NCBI GenBank assembly: GCA_963971425.1
Contig: OZ020524.1
Coordinates: forward strand, 19,149,022-19,213,021
Length of the DNA: 64,000 nt
Direction of reading: 5' to 3'
Source: Bryoerythrophyllum caledonicum
Taxonomy: Eukaryota > Streptophyta > Bryopsida > Pottiales > Pottiaceae
How positions within the stretch are numbered: position 1 is the first letter of the stretch; each line of letters begins with the position of its first letter. Shown here piece after piece: positions 23,004 through 37,412 of this stretch. The notes beneath the pieces were generated by a model. That model saw only the letters and a program-made list of their open reading frames with translations, searched no databases and was not told the origin of the DNA. Position numbers and translations under genes: made by a program.

Positions 23004-24083
23004 ATGCACACACCAGGAGATACGGAAAGGGTAGTCATGACCACACACGGACGCACACGAGAGTCGCGTACACAACCATTACTATTCGACCCACTCGAAC
23101 CTGTTGGATTGAACTATCTCGAGTGGCACAATGATGTTAAGGCATATATGTCCGCGGAGGAACTGGACGGAGCTCTCGACCCCGTCATCGCGATCGACTT
23201 CCTACCACCTTATCGCTTACAGGCGATATTAATCCTCCGCTGACACCTTGACCTTTCACTACGGCAACAGTACATCCAAGTGGACGAGCCGACAGACCTG
23301 TGGGGTCTACTTCGAGCACACTTCCACCAAGAGGCCACCATCTATCTCCCATAGGCTCGGAGCACTTGGATAAACTTAAGAGTGTTGGACCACCTAGACT
23401 TCTTGTCGTTCAACGCCGAGCTTCACCAAATCACCGCACAACTCAAGCTCTGCAGCGACAGGGTCATCGACACCGAACTGATCAATAAGGCCCTCTCAAC
23501 TTTTCCTCTTGTTTGCGCTATTCTTGCACATCAATATAGAAACATGAGATTTGAGACACACTCGCAGCTAATGTCGTATCTACTCTTAGCCGAGAAGCAG
23601 CAAGAGTTGCTATCGAAGAACGCCGAATCTAGGCCACCAAAGGAGACGCATGCGACCGAAGCTCCGCGATCAGGCAAACACGATGATGCTGATTCGCCAA
23701 GTGCAACCCCGGACAAGGCGCAACCGTGCAAAACACACAATGCGGAGGTGTCCAAGTGAAGACAAAAGGGAGACAGAGGTAAGTCCTCTCCTCATCTCCA
23801 AAGGAACACTCAGAAACCTAAAATAGACAAGTCTAGCTCATCTAATAAAAAGAGCATAAAGGGGTCATCTTACAAATGTGGACGTAAGGGCCACTACGCA
23901 AAAGAATGTAGGACCCCTACATACTTCGTAGAGTTGTATAAAGAACTTTAGAAGTTGAAGGGCGAGAAGAGGGAAACGCACACCCTCGATGCACCGTCCT
24001 TCACAGAATTAGATCCGGAGAATTACTTGACTGTGAATGAGCAATAGACAACCAATGTCAAAATTGCCTTGCTTGATAGCCCC
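23004..24083 (+). pseudogene. copia gag and protease remnant
   Basis: One frame carries the gag-like start (ATG 23004 or 23037; LNYLEWHNDVKAYMSAEELD), the ALSTFP...MRFETHSQLMSYLLLAEKQ segment typical of copia gag, and a nucleocapsid knuckle near 23877 reading S-Y-K-C-G-R-K-G-H-Y-A-K-E-C. There the first cysteine of CX2CX4HX4C is replaced by serine. The protease motif near 24069 reads LLDSPSTHTI, so the active-site D-S-G is D-S-P. In-frame stops at 23241 (TGA), near 23352 (TAG), 23757 (TGA) and further downstream show the frame is dead. Confidence 0.75.
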
Positions 24084-24529
24084 TCAACTCACACGATTCA
24101 TCAGGACCCTGGCAATCATGTGATATAGTCACCATTGCTGGAAGTCGAAACTTTCGGTTTCGAGAGGGCCGGGCAACGATAATATTGTCCAGAGGATTCC
24201 CCCTCAAGTGTGAAAGGGCTATGTATACCCCTAGTGCCCCTGGCAGCTTGATCAACTACAAGGATATAAATGCAAATGACATCCACATCTCCACCGTAGT
24301 GGGGAAAAATGAAGAGACGTTAGAACTCAGGCAAGGGCTGAAGATCCTTGCCACCGCTCACGCGAGAGTCAACAGTCTATATGAACTCCAAATAATGGGG
24401 AGTAGCCACATCTCAAAATGAGATAATGATGAACCAGGCAGACCTGCCCGAACAAACCAACTCACGGCAAGGGACTACAACCTTGGTGCAAAAGGAAAGT
24501 CGTTCCTCACGGCATCGCTCAAGGCAGAC

Positions 24530-25135
24530 CTATGGCATCGACGCTTGGGCCATTTAAGAACCACGATGTTCAGACGGATGCTGCTAACGCTAATGGGGCA
24601 CAACATGTGCACGAGCGAGGCGGAGAAGGTTGCCGAATGCACCGCCTGTATTCAGCGGAAGTTGATCAAGTGTCCATCCCAATGGAAGCTACCAATGGAG
24701 CTCCCTGCACCACTCCACCGACTCCAAGGAGACGTATGCGGCCCAATCAACCTGCCATCAGGCCAGTTCCGGTACTTCCTAGTCTTGGTCGATGGTTCAG
24801 GGAGGCACGCAGAAGTATCCCTATTAACCGCGAGGAACATGGTGTTTCCGAAACTCCTAGCTATGATCCTCAGATTTAGAAATCATTTCCCTGATTTTTC
24901 CATTCGTTTCTTGATAATGGACAATGCGCAAGAGTTTAGATCTCATGCTTTTGAGGACTACTGTTTAGCCTCAAGAATCGAACTAACGTATTCAATTCCC
25001 TACGAGCATTCCCAAAATGGGTTAGCTGAGGCCTTTGTAAAGAAAATCCAATTACTTACAAGACCTCTACTCCTACAATCTAAGCTACCACCCACCATGT
25101 GGGGACTAGCGTACTACATGCAACAATGCTCCTAA
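24530..25135 (+). pseudogene. copia integrase remnant
   Basis: LWHRRLGHL (HH part of the zinc-binding N terminus) is followed by ECTACIQRK (CC), then the D,D-35-E core: QGDVCGPI, IMDNAQEF and HSQNGLAEAFVK. Integrase inserts the cDNA into the genome. It is in a different frame from gag, and ends at TAA 25133-25135 while recognisable C-terminal sequence continues (MSTPVPE, then AIYLGYDSPS), so at least one frameshift and stop have accumulated. Confidence 0.8.
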
Positions 25136-25461
25136 GGCTACGCCCTACACTACTAAATAATCAATCATCACTAGAGTTGATGTTGGATAGAACCCCAAAC
25201 GTTGCCCATTTGTACGCGTTTGGCTGCCAGATGTCCACCCCTGTTCCAGAACCACAGTAGAAAACAATACCAGCCCATAGGAAACAAGCCATATACCTAG
25301 GCTACGACTCCCCTAGCATCATCAAATATGTATTCCCGGACTCGGACTCGACACACAAGGCTCGCTTTGAGAACTGCAGGTTCGTAGAAACCATTTTTTC
25401 TCAAGCAGTTAAGTCAGACCAGTCCACCGAACTAAACTTCAGAGCTCCGGAAACCCTTACA

Positions 25462-26805
25462 ATGAACCCAGATCCTAGAACAACCCTAGCTGACACTGAA
25501 GTCAAGAAAATTTTAGACATACGAGCGCTAGCGGATAAAATCCCAGAGGACCTAAGTACAGGCCTAAAGATCATTAGAAATCCCCTACCCGGGACAAGAA
25601 ACCAACTGGTTCCACCCCCAACGAAAAAGAGGAAGCCGCACGCTACACCCTCAACCTCAAAACCAAGTCACGCTAAACCAGCGACACTACACACTGAGTG
25701 TATGGATAGAGAGTTCAAATCAGGGATCCTATGCAATGAACTAGAAACTCCAGGAGGAGCACTAGTAGCCACGTTCATTTCACAGCTAGCAAGCTTGGAA
25801 CATGAGCCAGTTACCTTAGAGCAGGCGAAGGCAAGCTCTGAATCGCTTCAATGGAAGGCAACCCTCCACGCCGAATACGCGTCGCTAAGAAAACGCGCAG
25901 TATTTGGACCCCTGATCACGAATCTCCCTATCAAACCTATCGGCCACAATCTGATTTTTACTCGTAAGAGAAACGAGCATAGGGAGGTCGTCAGATATAA
26001 AGTAAGGTTAGTCGCCCAAGGTTTTACGCAGAGACCCGGGATCAATTTCGAACAAACCTTCTCTCCGGTGATGGACAACACCTCATTCAGGTACATCTTA
26101 AGCCTAGCTGTCCAGTTGACACTGGAGACCCAACTACTTGACGTGGTTACGGCATACCTTTACGGAAATTTGGACGTCGACATACACATCCGGCCGCCAC
26201 CGGATTTTCTCAACGAGAGCATACTCGCCAAACCAGGCAAGCACTCGGGGCTGAAGCTACACAAGGCCTTGTATGGCTTGAAGCAAGCTGGGCGTATGTG
26301 GTACCACCATCTTTGCACCTTTTTACTTTCTCATGGCTACATGAATCATCCAGCTCTTCCATGTGTGTTTGTTCTACGTGATAGCTCTGGTTTCATCATA
26401 CTAGCTGTGTATGTGGATGATTTAAACCTAGTTGGAACTAAAAAGCTCTGCTCTCACGTGGACACTATACTAACATCTACATTCAAGATGAAACTACTTG
26501 GTAGAACCACTTTCTGTATTGGATTACAGCTTCGCCCCCTCCCAGACGGGAGTACTCTACTTCATCAGGAAGCCTATGTGAAGAAACTTCTACGGAGCTT
26601 CAACATGGATCAGGCCCACCCGCTGGCAGCACCAATGATGGGCCGAAGTAAAACAAGCGAAGACCCCTACAGGCCATGCGAGGAGAGCGAAGAGGAAGTC
26701 GATAGGTCACGATACATGACGGCTGTCAGCACTCTACTTTATCTCGCAACTCACACCAAGCTGGACATATCTTTTGCCACCATCGTCTTAGCAAGACACA
26801 TATAG
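25462..26805 (+). pseudogene. copia reverse transcriptase remnant
   Basis: RVT_2-type RT: SLQWKATLHAEYASL, YKVRLVAQGFTQRPGINFEQTFSPV, LDVVTAYLYGNLD, LHKALYGLKQAGRMWY and the AVYVDDLNLVG active site. In D-V-V-T-A-Y-L-Y-G the usual AF of the copia DVxxAFL(Y/N)G motif reads AY. The frame ends at TAG 26803-26805; the same frame continues with copia sequence (KPAARHWNGVKHLLRYLRGT), so the TAG is a point mutation. Confidence 0.88.
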
Positions 26806-27414
26806 AAACCGGCAGCTCGGCACTGGAATGGAGTCAAGCACCTCCTACGCTACCTTCGGGGCACCAAAGACTTAGGCCTTCACTTCAGAAGAGACAAACC
26901 AGCCGAGATCATCGGATACACAGACTCCGAGTTCAAGACAAATAAACTATCAGGGAAGTTGCAAACAGGCTACATCTTCATGAAGAACGGAGCACCCATC
27001 TCGTGGAAGTCAGTTAAGCAGACAGTGACGGCGACGTCAACAAACCACGAGGAGCTCCTTGCATTTCAGGAGGCCACATGCGAGGTTGTGTGGTTACGAA
27101 CTATACATCAAACCATCGTTGATCAGTGCGGCCTGACCTTGGAGAAGAAACCAATAGTTATCTTTGAGGATAATGTCGCGTGCATAAATCAAGTCACCTC
27201 CGGCTTCATCAAAGCCGACCGAATCAAACATATTAGTCCTCACATCTTCAGCTTCACACAAGATCTCACCGAATCATGGCATATCGAAGTACGGAAGATA
27301 GAATCTGCTCGAAACATAGCGGACATGCTTACTAAGGCTCTACCTGCGTACAAACACCGAAAGGTAATATGCGACGTAGGCATGAGGACTATTCAGGAAC
27401 TTCTAGGTTCCTAG
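26806..27414 (+). pseudogene. copia RNase H domain
   Basis: Same frame as RT after the TAG: LRYLRGTKDLGL, GYTDSEFKTNKLSGKLQTGYIF, SWKSVKQTVTATSTNHEELLAF, IFEDNVACINQV and NIADMLTKALP. TDSE, E and D catalytic positions are visible. It ends 99 bases before the 3' LTR, the usual spacing. Confidence 0.88.
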
Positions 27415-27513
27415 AAGGATTACACTCTTTTCTTTTACTCGTTTTTTTTCCCTTATCAAGGTTTTTCCCTTATAAAAGTTTTTAATGAGATAACCTAAAT
27501 GGTCGAGGAGGAG

Positions 27514-27752
27514 TGTTAAGATACATCGGGATATACGCCCATTAGTTAACTCCAGGGTTTATTGTTAGATAAACTACCGTATCAACCGTATCAGTACTAG
27601 TTGATCATGACATTAATGCTAATCTATCTACAGTTAAGGCTTAGTGGCAGCTCCACCCCAGAGTACGGACTCCCGTCCTTTAACGGGCACGTGTACTCCT
27701 CTAACCATATCTGAACCCCTCTTGACAGGGGCCCCACTTCAATCCCTCAACA
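27514..27752 (+). repeat. 3' LTR of the copia element
   Basis: Same TGTTAAG...CAACA ends as the 5' copy, preceded by the polypurine tract. About ten percent divergence from the 5' LTR. Confidence 0.92.
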
Positions 27753-28945
27753 ATATCAAGCCAAGTCAAAGTCTACTAATCCACTCAAAGCAAGGAAGAA
27801 AATGAACCATTTGTTTGACTTCAAACACTATAATCTTTCAATCCGTGCGGTCAAAGTTTATGAATTTTTGTGAGTATGTTGCTTAGTAAGTCTTAATTGA
27901 GATCCTACGGTCAAAACTATAAATATAAAGTTTTATTTTCTTCCTTACGCATTGCACTAGAATCAACAATTTTGAAGTCTTTTTTGTGTGAAATTGTCAC
28001 GGTCCCTTACGGGTTAAAAATGTTTGGTTTTGTTTTCACGTATGGGTTTTCTGAATTGTGGTACTGAAAATAGAAACCATTGGAGTTGTAGAAGGGTAGT
28101 CTCTCCTTCTATGAGTTCAAGAAACACAAAAAATTGAGTTAAAAATCAGTAAGACTGGTTGATCCAATGTATGTATGTTGCTGGGTTGTATTGGAATTTG
28201 GTAAGCCACTTGCAATGGTCACAAATTCACTTAACCCCTAAGGTACCAAGACAGTTTTACACCAAAAACACTTCAAACTAAATGGATTCTAGTGCAACGA
28301 ATAAAGAAGGTAACAAAAACTTTTATTTTTAGTTCTGACCGTAGGATCTCAATAAAGGCTTATTAAGTAATACATGTTCAAAAATTTCATAAACTTTGAC
28401 CGCACGGATTGAAAGATTAGAGTGTTTGAAGTCAAGCAAATGGTTCATTTTCTTCCCTGCATTTAGTGGATCAGCAGACTTTGACTTCAAATGGTGTCCA
28501 AAAATTTCACTACAAAAGGTCTAAATCTATTACCATCTTGTTAAGCATGATGTTAGCTCCTTACACACCAATTTTTAGAGGTAGAGACCGGGTGTAGCAT
28601 ATTCAAAAGAAGTGTGCAAGGAGTGGAGGCTCTAAATTTGTTAATTCACACTTTTATTTTTTTTGAACTTAATATGTTTTTGATTGATAATCCGAATGGT
28701 TAATATGAAGGTTTACATTACATATTGATGTGGAAAAAATAAAAAGTGAAAAATATGAAGATCTCTAGGTTTTATGTGGAAAAGAAGAAGTTTTTTTGGT
28801 ACCTTGCCCGACAATGAGTGACAATGTGTGAAAATGTTTGACTTGGGTTGGTATGCTATTTTTCACTAAAGACAAGAAATTTTTTTTGACAATATGTAGG
28901 GAAATGATATTACTTGCGAGTACTGAAAATCTCACTTTCAATAGA

Positions 28946-31180
28946 GTGTCCTATCAAAAGTTTTTGGAGGTGCCCGAGGTGCCCGCCCTCCCCATTTAAA
29001 ATTCAAAACCCTATAACTTTTTCATCAAATGTCCAATTTAGGAAAAAATTATTTTCCTATTAACCCCTAAAAATCCTTGTGTTCTTGGGAGCTCGAAAAC
29101 CAAAAATTGCGAATTTCTACCACCTTGTTGGAATTGAGGTATGGTCAATGTATTTACTGTTTTTTAGTACTTTCAACCGTAGGATCTTGAACCTAGCTAC
29201 TATGGAATATACTATATCAAATTTGAGCCGTTGGATGTGCACCATTTGTGAGATTATAATGTTCAAAGTTGATGCAAAACTTTTTTTGGGCATTGTTAAA
29301 AAGACATAGTCTACTTTGTGCAAAGGAAAACTTGATGATTGCTACACCAATCATTTTGCTCATATTTTTTTCCATGTGGAGAATCATGTTCTGAATGCCT
29401 ATGCATTTTTACAGAGACTCATTTGGCTTTTTGGACCTTCATGCAAATTATTTTCCAACAGAAGGTATAAAAACGGTGATTTGGAAAAACATGCATCACG
29501 TTTATTGTATTTAATTTAGGAAAAAAATGAACGGTGAGTAGGTACCTCTTTAAGTTTGTGAATTTTGGGAAAAATTATTAAATCTCAAATTTTGACGAAT
29601 TTTGAAAGAAAAAAATGTAATATTGTGAAACTTGTTGTTGTAATTTTTAAAGGCTGCCCTTGCAGAATTGGTAAGAGGTTCAACATGGGTCACTTGGAAA
29701 TTTGAATAGAAACTTAGTTATGAACATATTAGCAAAAAAACATTTCAAAAAAATGTTGAAAATAAAAAGTTTTTTTCTGCCCGCCTAGAGGTTGAAAACT
29801 AAAATTTGAGTAAATAAGCTCAAAAATTGGAATTCGACTTTGCAAATTGTTGCACATACACCTTGTAGTATAGGGAACACCCCGTAAAAATCTTTTGCAA
29901 AAATATTAAATTTTACCCCTTGAACTAGGCTGCCCGAAATAGCAAAAAGCCATTTCGGCTTTCAAGGATCTTTAGGGGTTAAAGTCTTGGTAATGTCTTT
30001 ATATAGTAAAGATTTCAAAGAATAATGTTGGAAATTGACATCATAGGAACCTGACCGATTTTTCAAAAAGCCAATTTCGGACACTTGGTCCTTTAGGGGT
30101 TAATGTAGAGACATCCAGATCAAATTGCACATTAAAAAAAATACAGTTTGAATGAAAGTTTTAACATTTAAACTAGTGATAGAATTGATTTCCAAACCTG
30201 GTAGAAGGCATAATGAATTGATTAGTCACTTTGTGATTTAAGAAGCAGCAGTCCACCTTTGACCCTGTCTGTGGTGTAATTTCTGCTTATGATTCTTGGG
30301 GAACACTTTAACATCTAATGAAGTAATCATAATGATTCAGAAGCCTGTACTAACTTTCTGTTCAAGAAACAGACCCAGGTTGATTACCATAATTTGGGTG
30401 GAAATTACCGTACCCAAGAGTCAGGTTTGGTGAATTTTAAAAAAGAAAAATCTAAGAGATGCCAAGAATTTTGGATTAGATAAATAATTAAAAAGTTTTA
30501 CTCGTGCAAAAAGGAATTTTCAAGAAGATATATTCTATTTTTACAAATAAATAGATACAGTGCCAAATCCAAATAAGATACACAACAGTGCCAAATTTCT
30601 CTACTCTAATATGCATGATCATGCAAACAATTGGTGAATGTCATCACCCTATTTAGAGTATAAAAACTACAAGAGTCTCGTATTTTATCTTGTAATTCAC
30701 ATTTCTTTAATAGTCTTCATTAAAATCCTAGCTTTGGAGATGGAAAAAGGAAAAGTCCTTTCCTTTTAACAAAAGCAAAATCTTTTGCTCAAGAATGGAC
30801 ATGTGTTAGAGTGTTATTAATGGTTTTTTCATAATCAAAAGCTTTAGAAGTTCACTCCTACAAGCGCAAATTCCAGTTTCCTTAAATCAACATGGTAAAG
30901 TATCATGAGCAAACAATCTATATTAGAAACAAGAAATCTAAAATATGTGCAAGGATTTTTCCCTTGGAAAATACATCTCTCTGAAGAATAGATAAAACGA
31001 TCACGCCTTCTTCTACTAGGGGAAGGATTTGAACAAAAATAAAACCCTCAATTTCTATACATTTTTTAGTAAAAACAATGAGGGGTGCTAAGAACTTTTC
31101 TTCATTATTGTCCTCCTCAAAAAGTTGTACGATCATCTCTACAGTTGTAGTATTCATCTATACATCACCATGCTTAGTAA
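28946..31180. other. Intergenic, no gene seen
   Basis: AT-rich with many poly-A/T runs. The phrase TTTAGGGGTTAA recurs near 29985 and 30095 beside GCCATTTCGG / GCCAATTTCGG, suggesting a further, very decayed repeat. No coding motif. Confidence 0.4.
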
Positions 31181-31189
31181 AGCAATGTA

Positions 31190-31810
31190 CTTATATGGAG
31201 GGAACAAAGAATAATACGTTTATCTTTCAGTGATAGCCAATAAAAATTACAATTTATACCCAAGTTACATTATGTTTTTCCGATGAAATGTAAATCAGTT
31301 ATGGTGTCATGTGTAGCTAGTCAAAAGGGGGTTTACCTTACATCGGTCTCCGTAGATTATCAAATAGGGAGGGAATTTGTCCGAAAACATATTTGGGCGA
31401 GGATGGAACCCGAGAATGATCTCATAAGAATTGGGCTGGCCAGAGAATCTGTTGACATGGAGATGGTGTGCGCTGTACAGGCCTCATGACCTCAGCGTGT
31501 CCGGAGAAGTCGCAAAGGCATGGAGCGTCACATGATGGATGGCTTCTGCTCTCTCCACCTGCTTTGTTATGTCTCATCAACTTGCAAGCACAACATCTGC
31601 AGTTGCTGTTTGCATAGAAAGCTGAACCAGCTCATCTTTCCCACACCTGCAACTACCTTAGTACGACCCAAAATCGACCAAGGTAAACCTATAACTCGAC
31701 AATGTGGAGAGAACGAATAACAATACATTTATTTTCCAATGATAGCCAGTAGAATTAATTTGTTAATCAAAGTGATTGCATGTTTTTCTGATGAGATGTG
31801 AATTAGTTAT
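31190..31810 (+). repeat. Pair of ~110-bp imperfect direct repeats
   Basis: 31190-31305 and 31700-31810 share GGAGxGAACxAATAATAC, AGTGATAGCCAxTAxAAxTT and TGTTTTTCxGATGAxATGTxAATxAGTTATG in the same order. The unique ~395 bp between them contains no recognised gene. It could be a solo-LTR-like or duplicated unit. Confidence 0.6.
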
Positions 31811-34771
31811 GAATTTTCAAAGTGTGTTGTAATGTTTAGCCGGTGGCCGCCGATAATTAAGAGGTCTTAACTAACAGCAAGAATGGGTGGTAATGAGATG
31901 GAAGTTGGTTGGTTATACCCCAATTTTGTAAGTGTTGGTTATGGGTTTTGATTGGTTAGCTCTCCAAGGTCTAGCTTTTGATATTTGAAGCACAGTAACC
32001 TTTTCAATGTAAGTTCCAACACTCCCGTTCTCGCAAAGATAACCCATACGCCTATTCTAGTTTTTAAAAAAAAAATCAATATCAAATTTCAAGTTTGTAC
32101 CACAAACAATGAATGTGCTTTAGGGGTAAAGGTAGAACAACTTATAACTGCACCGCTACCCAAAATCATTCTGTAGACTATGCATGAAATGGTTAGGTCT
32201 GACACAAATTGGTGAAGTTGGACACAATTCAATAAACATAAATTTCAAACAATCAACATAAGTTTCAAATAATCAACATAAATTTTAGATAGATGTAATT
32301 AGAAATTTTCAATAGCAACACTAGGTCATGAAGGTGTGCAATTTTGGGTTGCTCCACCTCACTTGAGCTTGTCATTGGTGGCCTTGCTAAAAAGTATGAT
32401 TGGTTCAGAGCAATTTTGAGTCATACATGTTTGGTCATGCATGACATGCATTCATTGTCTATTCCTAGCATTGAGCAAAGGGGAGGCAAACAATTCCAAC
32501 CCGACCCATGACAAGTAACAAACACTCTACAAGGCAACTAAGGGATCCCATGGATTTTAGGCTTTCAATTTCTATATCAATTTGAAACCGGTATCTATTT
32601 TGAAATTTGTTTGTTGAACTCCATCTCTCTTTCTTCATTGTTCTACATAGTTTCTTTTTAACATACAATGTCATTTTAGACCCCATTTGACTTCAAAGAA
32701 CAGTTATGGGTCGCTCCACCTCAATTGAAACATAGTCACATACAGTAGTCAACCTATAATAGCTATGTTATGAATGAATCACTCATTGTGAAACCCACTG
32801 CACATTACCAAAGTAGGACTTCCCTGAAATACTTCCAATTGTTAGTGCAAAAAGATATAGTGTGTAAATTATTGTACACACCAAGTGAAGGTCTGGATAC
32901 CTGTACCTCATGTCACACATTGCTACAACAGTACTGCAGCTCACTAAGGGCCTAGACTCCCTCTTCAAAGTCCTGTCCCTTACACAGCATTATTGAGCTC
33001 TCTGAGGACACAACACTTTAAATGCAGCTTTGTTAACCTTCATGGATGTCAGAAAGCACTACTGTAGTACTGCACCAACGCAACCCAGGCTCTAAGATCT
33101 TACATTCTGATTATCGTATTCTGAGGAGATAAGCTGTTGCTTGTAATCTGCACTTGGCCAGTCTGATAGTCAGAAGATTAGAAGCGTCATACCAGAATTT
33201 GCGGCCTAGCTTATCGTATTTCAGAAGGTGTTCTTGAGTTCAGTACATTCTGCAGCGAATATAGCACCAGAAGAAAGATCAACTGAGTTACGGGTTAACT
33301 GGAAAAAAAGATACGAAACGTAAGAAAAACACCACTCCGAGAAAGGTAATGACTTCGAAGAGAGGACATCAAATAAAATAAAATAAAAAGTAGGTTCTCA
33401 TTGCATAAGACTCCTCAAAAGAAGAGTGACCCTTGACAAGGAACTCCTCTGACGATTGGCAAGGAACAGCAGCCCAACTTAGGCTGAAAAAACCGCGATG
33501 ACGAGAGTCGAATTTGTGATTCTTAACGGCGAAAAAATCTGCTTTCAAAGGAGAAGAGCAAAAAAGAAGGAATCCCCTGATATATCACCTGCGAATGATC
33601 ATTTACATGTTGACGAATCCGCTAGACAAACAACAGAAGCCGAATATTATAGCTGAATATTATATATAACTAGAACGACCGGTCTGCCAGCTGAATCATG
33701 AGCAATCAATTACTTTGCCACATTGATGAGTCAACTCAATGTCTGCACCGGTACCCTGTACTAGGGTACAGTAAGTTCAGACAATCACCCATTTCAATTT
33801 ACCATGACGTTTCCGATACCAGTCACCTTAGGTGTTTGATATCCGCCCATGTAGCAATCAGACTGTCTTCATACTTCATCCTCCAGATCTTTTGCATCAA
33901 CTTGGAGCATGTGTAAAGAGGAGTGTCGTCGACGAGTAGGAGTGGCACTTGCTCAGGTTCTTCTAGCTCCTCCTGCTCAACTTTCTCAAGATCATACACA
34001 GTCTGGTCAGCATCATTCTGTTGCCTTCCTTTAAGAGCTCAGTATCTGTTGACACTTAGCTGAAATCTTTTCACAAAGTCTGTTATCAACAGCAGCATCA
34101 CCTACAAGCACAAACCCCTCCATCTCTGCAAGGTTCAAGTTCAGTGTCCTCTTCGTTACACAAGACCTACAGACTCTGCAGACTGGCTCAAGAAACTATT
34201 GTCACTTCTTAGAGTTAGTAGATGGAACATTCCAGCTAAGCATATTCAGCCAGAGCTGGCCTCATGAGTACCATCACATGCATGACAGATGCCATCGAGC
34301 AAGAAAAATGACCACTTCCACAAGGCGGACAGCTTATCAAACTTCTAAGAACATAAGACGAGCTAATGTGACACTAGATCAAAGAACAATGACCACAAAA
34401 AGGCAAACTGAGGTGGACGGAAACATCGAGTGAATCGCCAAAAAGGACCTTGCTGGAAAGCTGGTGGTGACCTATATCTATTCATCAGCCCACTTTGCTG
34501 CCAAGATGGATTTTCCGACCACAACGCTAACAAGCAACACATAACTCGTGACCTTAGTAAAGCCCCGGCAAATAAGCTTCTCTTTCTGAATGGTAGAAGA
34601 GCAGTCACAACTATCACAATACAAGATGCTTTGTTTGAATGCCCTTCATCCTGCCGCTCTCAGCAACCAGTCTACCTAACGAATGTGTAAAAAACAAGCC
34701 TGTTGGAACAAGAACTCACTTTACCTCCACAAGCACAAGGCCAAACTAACCCCGCAAAGTTGACAAATAGA
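31811..34771. other. Intergenic, no gene seen
   Basis: AT-rich to about 32900, then more even composition toward the 3' side of the kinase gene. The last few hundred bases should include the kinase 3' UTR on the minus strand. No other coding motif was recognised. Confidence 0.4.
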
Positions 34772-37195
<2,424 letters not shown>

Positions 37196-37412
37196 CACTG
37201 ATTTTGGTGTTTAGTGTCATGGCCAGTAAATGACTTGAAAATGCTATAAGTTTTCACTCTTGATGAATACTTTTACCGACCATGTCTACTGTCATCCCCC
37301 TCTTTTAGTAGTACAGATTGTTGTGCTCATAGTAAAAATTTATATCAAAAGTAAAAACTTACAGCATTTACAAGTCATTTACTACCCATGACACTAAACA
37401 TCAAAATCAGTG
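37196..37412. mobile_element. Hairpin MITE-like inverted repeat
   Basis: Arms 37196-37264 (CACTGATTTTGGTGTTTAGTG onward) and 37344-37412 (its inverse, ending AACATCAAAATCAGTG) are about 69 bp each with a ~79-bp loop. No coding capacity. It lies ~0.5 kb upstream of the kinase start. Confidence 0.8.

Larger units (their letters stand above)
22510..27752 (+). mobile_element. Ty1/copia LTR retrotransposon, full length, inactivated
   Basis: LTRs (TG...CA) occupy 22510-22747 and 27514-27752. Flanks ATATA and ATATC are a 4-of-5 target-site match. Internal order is gag, protease remnant, integrase, RT, RNase H, which is the copia order. A purine-rich tract (GAGGAGGAG) abuts the 3' LTR. The sequence after the 5' LTR (CGTTATCAACACGAG) is only a weak match to the usual initiator-Met primer site. 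By hand count the LTRs differ at about 23 of ~239 positions (about 90% identity), so this is not a young copy. Stops and a frameshift interrupt the polyprotein. Confidence 0.93.
22075..28945. mobile_element. Foldback element (long inverted repeats), interrupted by a copia retrotransposon
   Basis: The left arm is 22075-22509 continued at 27753-about 28020; the right arm is about 28228-28945, in inverted order. Matching landmarks: AACATATTAAGTTCAAA versus its inverse TTTGAACTTAATATG near 28665; GAATATGCTACACCC; CATCATGCTTAAC; TTTCAATCCGTGCGG; GATCCTACGG; GCACTAGAATC. The arms are ~700 bp with a ~200-bp loop, giving an original ~1.6-kb element. No ORF was seen. Identity between arms is moderate, so it is old. 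A second copy lies at about 48150-49830. Confidence 0.75.

Noticed and set aside
24532-24879. Alternative 115-codon frame over the copia integrase
   Set aside because: Integrase motifs (CC, D, D, E) are in the other frame.
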